In this document: piece by piece, positions 1 through 5,888 of the stretch
Numbering within the stretch: position 1 is the first letter of the stretch
Layout of the letters: the number at the start of each line of letters is the position of its first letter
Assembly (NCBI GenBank): GCA_964606015.1
Contig: CAZSEZ010000178.1
Span: 1-8,188 of the forward strand
Length of the DNA: 8,188 nt
Direction of reading: 5' to 3'
Source of the DNA: Hyella sp964606015
Lineage (GTDB): Bacteria > Cyanobacteriota > Cyanobacteriia > Cyanobacteriales > Xenococcaceae
Made by a program: the position numbers and the translations under genes
The notes under the pieces: model-generated
Databases searched by the model: none
Told to the model about the DNA's origin: nothing
Seen by the model: the letters and a program-made list of their open reading frames with translations, nothing else

Positions 1-60
1 GCTTGGTAGCGCACCGCTTTCGGGAAGCGGGGGTCGGAGGTTCAAATCCTCTCATCCCGA
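1..60 (+). tRNA. tRNA-Pro (anticodon CGG), 5' end cut by the window edge
   Basis: The visible part holds the end of the D arm, an anticodon arm with 5-bp stem CCGCT/AGCGG (14-18 and 26-30) and loop TTCGGGA, a short variable loop, a T arm with loop TTCAAAT, and the 3' acceptor strand CATCCCG with discriminator A at 60. The anticodon is CGG (21-23), which reads the proline codon CCG. The missing 5' strand would be expected to begin CGGGATG by pairing; a C at position 1 is usual for bacterial tRNA-Pro. The terminal CCA is not encoded (TTA follows), so it must be added by the CCA-adding enzyme. The D-loop sequence GCTTGGTAGCGC also fits. Identity is secure; only the left end is missing. Confidence 0.95.
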
Positions 61-118
61 TTAAGCAAGTACCATCTAGGTAGCTAGAGGATTGCGAATA
101 ATAATTTCTTCCCTAGGG

Positions 119-138
119 TTTTCCGATAATTCGGAGAA
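119..138. repeat. Inverted repeat, 8-bp stem with 4-base loop
   Basis: The stem core TCCGA/TCGGA (122-126 and 131-135) encloses loop TAAT. It is extended outward by one T-G wobble pair (121/136) and two T-A pairs (120/137, 119/138). There is no T run after it on either strand, so it does not look like an intrinsic terminator. It could be an RNA-processing or stability hairpin in the tRNA trailer, or chance. Confidence 0.4.
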
Positions 139-148
139 ATAGTTTATG

Positions 149-156
149 GCGATCGC
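149..156. repeat. HIP1 octamer GCGATCGC, in a 10-bp palindrome
   Basis: Highly iterated palindrome found in many cyanobacterial genomes; its function is not settled. Here the palindrome extends to 10 bp (148-157), and the site is intergenic. Confidence 0.9.
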
Positions 157-274
157 CTGATCAAGCGGAAAAAATCGATCTTGCATCTAAGTATTTTTAC
201 TTTTTATTGTTTTCTTATTCTGGTTTCAGATTTCTCCTTCAGACTTAAAAATAAAGCAAAATCTTTTGAGGATT

Positions 275-282
275 GCGATCGC
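275..282. repeat. HIP1 octamer just before the reductase start
   Basis: GCGATCGC ends 10 bases before the preferred ATG at 293. If translation began at the TTG at 266 instead, the octamer would be coding. Confidence 0.9.
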
Positions 283-292
283 AGAAAAAAGC

Positions 293-1651
293 ATGTTAAA
301 AAGTCTCCAAAGTATAAAAAAACCCTTTACTAGAAGTATTACAGGTGCCTCTGGTACTTTCTCCCTGTTAGTAGGTTTATTTGCGCTACTAATCGGTATC
401 AGCGAACTAAAAGAAGATAAAAAAGCTAACTATAAATTAGGCGTCTATGGTTCTCTTGTGGGTGCAGTTGCTGGAGCTGTTGTTGGAGGGGTAACTCGTT
501 ATCAACCCAGTTCAGCAACCAAAGGTAGTCAGCAGAAATCCCACGTAGCTGGGGAACAGATTTGGCGAGATTGGCGTGACTTTGTTGTCGCGAGCAAAGT
601 AATGGAAAGTCAAGAAATTACATCTTTCTATCTCAAGCCTCAAGACGGTAAAGAGCTACCGGATTTTAAGCCAGGACAGTTTCTAACTATCAAGTTAGAT
701 ATTCCTGAACAGTCTCGTCCTGTAATTCGTACTTATTCTCTTTCTGACTATGATCGCGAGGCTGGCTATTATCGTCTTTCGATCAAAAAAGAGGGTGCTC
801 CAAAAGGTTTAGACGTCCCTCCTGGGGTAGCCTCCAATTTTATGCACGATGTTATTCAAGAAGGTTCTGTTATTCCTTGTAAGCCTCCTAATGGGAAATT
901 TGTGCTTAATGTGGCAGATAACACTCCTGCGGTACTCATTAGTAATGGGGTGGGAATCACACCAATGATTGCGATGGCAAAAGCCTGTGCCAAACTTAAT
1001 CCTCAGCGTCATATTTGGTTTTTACATGGGGCGAGAAATGGCGAATTTCACGCTTTTCGTGATGCTGTTTTAAATCTGGGCAAAGAATATCCGAATTTAC
1101 ATGTTCACTATAAGTACAGCCGCCCTCGCCCAGAGGATGAAGGACATTATCACAGTCAAGGTTATGTAGATAAGGAGTTGCTAGCGACTCAAATTATTCC
1201 AGAAATTCAGCAGATTTCAAGCAGTACGAATGCAGAATATTTTTTGTGCGGTTCTCCTGCCTTTATGGATTCAATTCGAAGTGGCTTAACAGAACTTGAA
1301 GTAAGCGAAGCTAAAGTCTTCTTTGAATCTTTTTCGGGCGGAAAAACCAAAGGTGCACCTCAAGAATCGGTTAGCACTAGTGGTAGTGTAGCTAGCGCTG
1401 AAGTAGTTTTTGCAAATTCAGGTAAAACTCTAACTTGGAATGAAGGGGATGGAACCTTGCTGGAGTTTGCTGAAGCTAACGGTTTAAATCCAGATTTTAG
1501 TTGTCGTCAAGGTGTTTGTTTGACTTGTTCTTGCCAGCTACAAGAAGGTGACGTCGAATATGTAGAGGATCTCTCGAATGAACCAGATGAAGGAGAAGTC
1601 CTTATCTGTATTTCCCGACCCAAAACTAACAGAATAGTCCTTGATCTCTAG
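293..1651 (+). CDS. Membrane-anchored FAD/NAD(P) reductase with C-terminal [2Fe-2S] ferredoxin domain
   Basis: A 452-residue protein predicted to pass electrons from NAD(P)H through FAD to a [2Fe-2S] cluster and on to an unknown acceptor. The N-terminus has two hydrophobic segments (about 21-39 and 49-67, the second glycine-rich), which should tether it to a membrane. Next comes a ferredoxin-reductase module resembling the reductase half of flavohaemoglobins: FAD-binding RTYSLS (146-151), NAD(P)-binding GVGITPM (219-225) and CGSP (319-322). The C-terminal ferredoxin domain carries C404, C409, C412 and C439 (CX4CX2CX26C), with an extra C414. The order FAD, NAD, ferredoxin matches hybrid-cluster-protein reductase (Hcr) and phthalate dioxygenase reductase types. 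No partner oxygenase or hybrid-cluster protein is visible nearby, so the substrate is unknown. An in-frame TTG at 266 would add nine residues; ATG 293 is preferred because no Shine-Dalgarno supports the TTG. Confidence 0.88.
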   Translation: MLKSLQSIKKPFTRSITGASGTFSLLVGLFALLIGISELKEDKKANYKLGVYGSLVGAVAGAVVGGVTRYQPSSATKGSQQKSHVAGEQIWRDWRDFVVASKVMESQEITSFYLKPQDGKELPDFKPGQFLTIKLDIPEQSRPVIRTYSLSDYDREAGYYRLSIKKEGAPKGLDVPPGVASNFMHDVIQEGSVIPCKPPNGKFVLNVADNTPAVLISNGVGITPMIAMAKACAKLNPQRHIWFLHGARNGEFHAFRDAVLNLGKEYPNLHVHYKYSRPRPEDEGHYHSQGYVDKELLATQIIPEIQQISSSTNAEYFLCGSPAFMDSIRSGLTELEVSEAKVFFESFSGGKTKGAPQESVSTSGSVASAEVVFANSGKTLTWNEGDGTLLEFAEANGLNPDFSCRQGVCLTCSCQLQEGDVEYVEDLSNEPDEGEVLICISRPKTNRIVLDL

Positions 1652-1681
1652 ACCATGTTCTTTACAGGAGTGGTCAAGAGA
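1645..1681. repeat. Imperfect inverted repeat over the reductase stop codon
   Basis: The arms (1645-1655 and 1671-1681) pair at ten of eleven positions around a 15-base loop; the only mismatch is A1650/A1676. It includes the TAG stop (1649-1651). No T run follows (the next bases are A-rich), so it is not a standard intrinsic terminator. It may stabilise the 3' end of the transcript or help end transcription by another route. Confidence 0.4.
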
Positions 1682-1758
1682 GTGATGAAAAAAATAAACT
1701 AGGAGAAATCTCAATTGAAAGTCAAACCTGACATTAGTAATCTTCTTTAGATACGTAC

Positions 1759-4029
1759 ATGGATACAGCGCGAGTTAGATCGAAACGAGTTAAAGCTAAA
1801 ACTATTCAACCGAGAATTGCCACTCTGGTTTTAGTGGGAATCATCGCTATAGCTGCAATGATTGTTGCCTTGTGGGCTGCGGGAATCGGAGAAATCGAAA
1901 ACATCTTCGACTATCTCAACTCACTCCAACAACAGCCTCCGATGTGGGTAGAGGCTCCTATGTTGATGAGTAATTTTCTGATTGCGCCAACAATTGTTTG
2001 CTTTCTAGTTACTCTGACTATTACCAAAATATCCCCTGAACCCAAGACCTGGTCTAGGACAGTTGTTATTGCTGTTTTACTGGGACTATTAGCTCACTAT
2101 GTTACTTGGCGATCGCTTTCTACTTTAAACTTGAGTACTCCTCTCAATGGAACCTTTAGTATCGCTCTATTTGTGTTGGAAATGTTTGCTTTATTTAGCA
2201 GTAGTTTACAGCTATTTCTGATGCTCAAGGTAAAGGATCGTAAGAAAGAAGCTGATCGCCTAGCGCAACAAGTTATTGAGGGTGCGTTTAATCCCGCTGT
2301 GGATATTATGGTTCCTAGCTATGACGAGCCAGCATTTATTCTCAGAAGGACAATTATCGGTTGTCAGGCAATTGACTATCCTAACAAAACTGTTTATCTT
2401 CTGGACGATACTAGAAGACCAGAAATCAAAGAACTAGCAGCAGAATTAGGCTGTGAATACCGTACTCGTCCCCACAATGAACATGCCAAAGCGGGCAATC
2501 TTAACTATACGATTCCGCAAACTCAAGGTGAATTCATTGTTATTTTTGATGCGGATTTTGTGCCAACTAAGAATTTTCTGCACCGCACACTTGGCTTCTT
2601 TCAAGATGAGCAAGTAGCACTTGTTCAAACACCTCAAAGCTTTTACAACGTCGATCCGATCGCGCGCAATTTGGGTTTGGAAGATGTTTTGACTCCTGAA
2701 GAAGAAGTTTTTTATCGTCAACTACAGCCAGTAAAAGATGGTGCAGGTAGTGTTGTTTGTTCGGGAACTTCCTTTGTGGTGCGTCGTCAAGCTCTCGAAG
2801 ATATTGGTGGTTTTGTAACTGACTCTCTAAGTGAAGATTACTTTACTGGGATTAGGCTATCGGCTAAAGGTTATCGTTTGGTTTACATTGACGAAAAACT
2901 TAGTGCTGGTCTAGCAGCTGAAAATATCTCAGCTCATGCAACTCAAAGACTGCGTTGGGCAAGAGGGACGTTGCAAGCATTTTTTATTAAATCCAATCCT
3001 CTAACGATTCCTGGACTCAATCCTTTACAGAGATTGGCTCACTTAGAGGGTTTGTTGCACTGGTTTAATAGCTTAGGCAGTGTATTTTTTCTACTGATGC
3101 CTTTGGCTTATGCCTTTTTAGAAATTATTCCAGTTAGGGCTAGTAGTCAGGAGTTTTTGTATTTCTTTCTGCCCTACTACATTACGCAAATCACAGTTTT
3201 TTCCTGGTTAAATTATCGTTCTCGCTCAGCAATCTTGTCTGGAGTTTATGGTTTAGTCTTGGCTTTTCCATTGGCTCTGACTGTAATTCAAGTAATGCTC
3301 AATCCTTTTGCTAAAGGGTTCAAAGTTACCCCCAAAGGAACTAAGAGCGATCGCTTTAATTTTAATTGGTCTTTAGCTCTACCTTTACTAATTCTGTTCG
3401 CCTTTACTGCCTACAGTTTGTGGTCTAATCTCTGTGCTTGTTGGCTAGCAGATATGCACGGGGAGTATACCTCTCAATGGGAGCAAGTCAAAGGATTGAG
3501 CTTGGGGTGGATCTGGAGTTCTTACAACTTGGTTTCTATCGGTGCAGCATTACTGATCTTATTAGATGTCCCCAAGCCAGATTTACACGAATGGTTTAAT
3601 TTGCGGCGTACTATTCAGTTGACGGCAACTTCCGAGAATCAGGAAAAGCTATTTGGCGTGACTACTAGTATTTCCGAAGTTGGTGCAGATATTTCTCTCA
3701 CTCAAACCAATCTGCCTCGTTTGAGTAATCAAGAAACTTTACCCGTGGAGTTGACGATTCTGGAAGAAAATTTGGTGCTTCCAGGAGAGTTAGTGGGAAT
3801 CAATAATGGCGGCGATTTTCTAAATGCTCAGATTCGTTTTCAACCACTCAATTTGCAACAACAAAGACAGTTAATTGCTCTATTGTTCTGTCGTCCTGGT
3901 CAGTGGAAACGAAAAAATACTCCAGGAGAATTAGTGTCCCTATGGTTGCTGTTCAAGATTTTACTTTTCCCTCAAGTATTGTTTAATCGCAATCCGCAAA
4001 TTAATACGATTAAAGTCGCTCAAATCTAG
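1759..4029 (+). CDS. Cellulose-synthase-like (BcsA-type) family 2 glycosyltransferase with PilZ-like C-terminus
   Basis: A 756-residue processive inner-membrane glycosyltransferase, probably polymerising a beta-glucan such as cellulose from a nucleotide sugar while exporting the chain. About four N-terminal membrane segments (19-42, 66-91, 100-117, 133-157) precede a cytosolic GT-A domain with the expected series: D216-D217, D264-A-D266 (metal and UDP binding), S358-E359-D360 (the catalytic TED position, here SED) and Q396-R-L-R-W400 (acceptor-site QxxRW). Further membrane segments follow (about 436-457, 466-485, 492-516, 537-558, 582-602). The tail from about 614 resembles a PilZ domain by position, but its c-di-GMP motifs are poor: R616-R617 lack the second arginine of RxxxR, and S637-I-S-E-V-G642 has Ser where D/N is usual. 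No bcsB, bcsZ or xcs-type partner is visible. ATG 1759 is the first start after an in-frame stop at 1738; it has no Shine-Dalgarno. The product polymer is not proven. Confidence 0.87.
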   Translation: MDTARVRSKRVKAKTIQPRIATLVLVGIIAIAAMIVALWAAGIGEIENIFDYLNSLQQQPPMWVEAPMLMSNFLIAPTIVCFLVTLTITKISPEPKTWSRTVVIAVLLGLLAHYVTWRSLSTLNLSTPLNGTFSIALFVLEMFALFSSSLQLFLMLKVKDRKKEADRLAQQVIEGAFNPAVDIMVPSYDEPAFILRRTIIGCQAIDYPNKTVYLLDDTRRPEIKELAAELGCEYRTRPHNEHAKAGNLNYTIPQTQGEFIVIFDADFVPTKNFLHRTLGFFQDEQVALVQTPQSFYNVDPIARNLGLEDVLTPEEEVFYRQLQPVKDGAGSVVCSGTSFVVRRQALEDIGGFVTDSLSEDYFTGIRLSAKGYRLVYIDEKLSAGLAAENISAHATQRLRWARGTLQAFFIKSNPLTIPGLNPLQRLAHLEGLLHWFNSLGSVFFLLMPLAYAFLEIIPVRASSQEFLYFFLPYYITQITVFSWLNYRSRSAILSGVYGLVLAFPLALTVIQVMLNPFAKGFKVTPKGTKSDRFNFNWSLALPLLILFAFTAYSLWSNLCACWLADMHGEYTSQWEQVKGLSLGWIWSSYNLVSIGAALLILLDVPKPDLHEWFNLRRTIQLTATSENQEKLFGVTTSISEVGADISLTQTNLPRLSNQETLPVELTILEENLVLPGELVGINNGGDFLNAQIRFQPLNLQQQRQLIALLFCRPGQWKRKNTPGELVSLWLLFKILLFPQVLFNRNPQINTIKVAQI
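2109..2116. repeat. HIP1 octamer inside the glycosyltransferase gene
   Basis: GCGATCGC, in the N-terminal membrane-segment coding part. Confidence 0.9.
3347..3354. repeat. HIP1 octamer inside the glycosyltransferase gene
   Basis: GCGATCGC, in the loop before the membrane segment at about residues 537-558. Confidence 0.9.
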
Positions 4030-4067
4030 GCAAATTTGATAGATGGCTAGCGAGCGAATCAGAACAA

Positions 4068-4097
4068 TTCACAAAAAGCAAGAAATAGATTTATAAT
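4068..4097 (+). promoter_or_regulatory. Candidate sigma-70-type promoter for tig
   Basis: TTCACA (4068-4073, five of six bases to TTGACA) and a perfect TATAAT (4092-4097) are 18 bases apart. Transcription would begin near 4104 and leave an untranslated leader of about 145 bases before the tig ATG. This is the best promoter match I found in the window. The leader contains the imperfect palindrome GTGTGATCGCAC (4119-4130). A weaker second pair, TTGCCA (4183-4188) with TCTAAC (4207-4212), lies closer to the gene. Confidence 0.5.
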
Positions 4098-4248
4098 CAA
4101 AGGTCGCGAATGAACAGAGTGTGATCGCACCAGACAAACCTAAACCATAAATTTAACTTTGTCTCTTGATTATCAGCTTGCTTTGCCATTCAAAATTAAA
4201 GTCAAATCTAACTCACGTTAAGTAAAACAAACAAAAATTCCAAAAGAA

Positions 4249-5613
4249 ATGAAAGTAACCCAGGAAAAATTACCCGATAGTCAACTTGGCTTGGAAATTG
4301 AAATTTCAGGCGAAACTTCTCGCGATACCTATGAAAAAGTAATTCGTCAGCTAGCTCGCTCTAGTAATATTCCTGGGTTTCGCAAAGGTAAAGTGCCCCG
4401 TCCTATTTTGCTACAAAGAATGGGGGCACAACGCATCAAAGCAGCAGCTCTAGAAGAAATTATTCAAACTAGTCTGCAAAAAGCGATCGAGCAAGAAGAT
4501 ATCAAAGCTTTAGGCAATCCTACTCTCAAGTCCGATTTTGAAGATCTTATTGCCAAGTATGAACCAGGAGAAGTTATTACTTTCTCTGCTGCGATCGATG
4601 TTCCTCCCGCTCCTCAATTAGGAGACTATAAGAGCCTCAGTGTTAAGGCAGAGGAATCTACTTATGATCCCCAAGAATTAGAAGACTATCTAGAGCAAGT
4701 TCGAACTCAACGTGCGGATTTGGTACCTGTAGAAGATCGGGCTGCTGAAGGCGGTGATATTTCGATCGTCGACTTTGCCGGCAAGCTTACTGAAGGAGAA
4801 GATGCAGGAACCGAAATTGAAGGTGGAACTGCAACTGACTTCGAGGTTGAACTAGTAGAGGGCAAGTTAATTCCTGGCATGATTGAGGGAATTATTGGCA
4901 TGAAGCTTGAAGAGACTAAAGAAGTAGCTGTCACGTTCCCAGAAGATTATCCCAAAGAAGATCTAGCTGGTAAGCCTGCATCTTTTACGATCACTCTCAA
5001 AGAACTCAAAACGAAGGAATTGCCAGACCTTGACGATGACTTTGCAGAAGATGTAAGTGATGGCGAGCACGAAACACTAGAGGACTTTAAAGCTAGTTTG
5101 GAAAAGCAGTTCCAAGAAAAAGCGGAAAACGAAACAAAAAATAATATTAACAACGCTCTTCTTGAGGTTTTACTAGAGCAATCTACTGTAGATTTACCTG
5201 AAACTATGGTTCAGGATGAAGTGACTCAGGTTTTATCTCAGACTTTGATGCAGATGCAGCAAATGGGTTTGGACGTCAAACAAATTGTCAATCCTGACAC
5301 TATCCCCAAGATGAGGGAAAATGCTCGGCCCGAAGCAGTAGAAAATCTCAAAAAATCTCTAGTATTGGCAGAGATAGCGGAACAAGAAAGCCTCAAACCA
5401 GAAGATGTTGATATTCAGGCAAAAATGCAGGAAATTGCTGCAGAATTATCTGGACAAGAAATTGACCAAAATAAGCTAAAGTCGTTAGTTACTGAAGACT
5501 TAACTACAGAAAATACTCTTGATTGGTTACGAGAAAAAGCACAAGTAGAGCTGGTTCCTGCGGGTTCTTTAACTGAGACAGAAGCAACAGAAGAAGCTGC
5601 TGAAGAAGAGTAA
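4249..5613 (+). CDS. tig: Trigger factor (ribosome-associated chaperone and prolyl isomerase)
   Basis: A 454-residue cytosolic protein that docks at the ribosomal exit tunnel, shields nascent chains and catalyses peptidyl-prolyl cis-trans isomerisation. The N-terminal ribosome-binding domain carries the signature G43-F-R-K-G-K-V-P50. An FKBP-type isomerase domain spans about 165-252 and includes LIPGMIEGI (207-215) and FPEDYP (230-235). The rest is the helical C-terminal chaperone domain, ending in a strongly acidic tail (about 442-454). Length is close to the usual 430-480, with no break. The ATG at 4249 begins MKVTQEKL, a typical trigger-factor start, and is preceded only by an A-rich stretch without a clear Shine-Dalgarno. 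It heads the tig, clpP, clpX arrangement found in cyanobacteria (in Synechocystis, sll0533 to sll0535 from memory). A candidate promoter lies at 4068-4097 and a weak candidate terminator follows the gene. Confidence 0.97.
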   Translation: MKVTQEKLPDSQLGLEIEISGETSRDTYEKVIRQLARSSNIPGFRKGKVPRPILLQRMGAQRIKAAALEEIIQTSLQKAIEQEDIKALGNPTLKSDFEDLIAKYEPGEVITFSAAIDVPPAPQLGDYKSLSVKAEESTYDPQELEDYLEQVRTQRADLVPVEDRAAEGGDISIVDFAGKLTEGEDAGTEIEGGTATDFEVELVEGKLIPGMIEGIIGMKLEETKEVAVTFPEDYPKEDLAGKPASFTITLKELKTKELPDLDDDFAEDVSDGEHETLEDFKASLEKQFQEKAENETKNNINNALLEVLLEQSTVDLPETMVQDEVTQVLSQTLMQMQQMGLDVKQIVNPDTIPKMRENARPEAVENLKKSLVLAEIAEQESLKPEDVDIQAKMQEIAAELSGQEIDQNKLKSLVTEDLTTENTLDWLREKAQVELVPAGSLTETEATEEAAEEE

Positions 5614-5688
5614 TTTTCTTGTTTTAGGTCTGTTTACTTGCCGATCGCAATTAATGAGTTATGCTATGGCTGAGAATTTTATTTCTCT

Positions 5689-5710
5689 AGTTACTGGTGT
5701 AACTCTTTTT
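5689..5710 (+). terminator. Weak candidate intrinsic terminator after tig
   Basis: A perfect 6-bp stem AGTTAC/GTAACT (5689-5694 and 5699-5704) with loop TGGT is followed by CTTTTT (5705-5710). The layout fits a rho-independent terminator, but the stem has only two G-C pairs, so it would be leaky at best. The dyad could instead be a protein-binding site. Confidence 0.3.
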
Positions 5711-5842
5711 GATTATTGCATTATGCACATAAAATCAAATTCTGAAGAAATCAAGCAGATTTGAGGATTGATAGCTATAGAAATCCATTTACGTCATAAT
5801 GTGATTAGTAGGAAGAACCTTAAAACAAGCTTTTTTGGGTAC

Positions 5843-5859
5843 TTTTTCTACTAGAAAAA
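5843..5859. repeat. Perfect 8-bp inverted repeat upstream of clpP
   Basis: TTTTTCTA and TAGAAAAA flank a single central C at 5851. As RNA it would form a 7-bp stem with a 3-base loop. It ends 29 bases before the preferred clpP ATG. It could be an operator or a leader hairpin. It also argues that this stretch is regulatory rather than an N-terminal coding extension from the TTG at 5835. Confidence 0.45.
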
Positions 5860-5888
5860 AACTAATAGCAGATAGTATTTCACAGTAT

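Larger units (their letters stand above)
61..292. other. Spacer between tRNA-Pro and the reductase gene
   Basis: No gene is evident here. The first half holds small dyads: a hairpin with stem TCTAG/CTAGA (75-88), the palindrome CCCTAGGG (111-118), a hairpin at 119-138 and the 10-bp palindrome GGCGATCGCC (148-157). The second half (about 187-240) is T-rich on the + strand. I see no hairpin followed by a T run, so no confident terminator for the tRNA. I also see no convincing promoter for the downstream gene; TTGCAT (181-186) with TATTGT (205-210) is only a weak -35/-10 pair. Confidence 0.6.
5614..5888. other. Spacer between tig and clpP with several dyads
   Basis: The spacer holds a hairpin followed by a T run (5689-5710), a short odd-length palindrome TGCATTATGCA (5717-5727), a larger dyad at 5843-5859, and an unsupported 36-codon open frame (5654-5764). 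Possible -10 boxes are TAAAAT (5730-5735) and CATAAT (5795-5800), but their partner -35 boxes, TTGATT (5709-5714) and TTGATA (5768-5773), are 15 and 21 bases away, so neither makes a good promoter. Its size suggests clpP-clpX may have its own promoter besides any read-through from tig. Confidence 0.5.

Noticed and set aside
87..278. Eleven-base repeat GAGGATTGCGA at 87-97 and 268-278, with GAGGATTG again at 5763-5770
   Set aside because: Several 11-base matches are expected by chance in a window this long; no regular spacing or structure.
266..292. TTG start for the reductase giving nine extra residues
   Set aside because: No Shine-Dalgarno at a suitable distance, and the added residues coincide with a HIP1 palindrome; ATG 293 is a simpler start.
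809..1012. Minus-strand open frame inside the reductase gene
   Set aside because: Shadow of a well-supported + strand gene; its product shows no recognisable motif.
2446..2721. Minus-strand open frame of 91 codons inside the glycosyltransferase gene
   Set aside because: It lies opposite the catalytic domain, whose motifs are intact; its translation has no recognisable features.
1759..4029. Assignment to the glucolipid synthase type (as Synechocystis Sll1377)
   Set aside because: That protein is much shorter (about 480 residues from memory), whereas this one has a BcsA-like full set of membrane segments, QxxRW and a PilZ-like tail.
4043..4096. Seventeen-codon open frame after the glycosyltransferase
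   Set aside because: Too short, no ribosome site, and it overlaps the candidate tig promoter.
4707..5153. Two minus-strand serine-rich open frames inside tig
   Set aside because: The serine richness comes from reading the acidic-codon-rich tig sequence backwards; no independent support.
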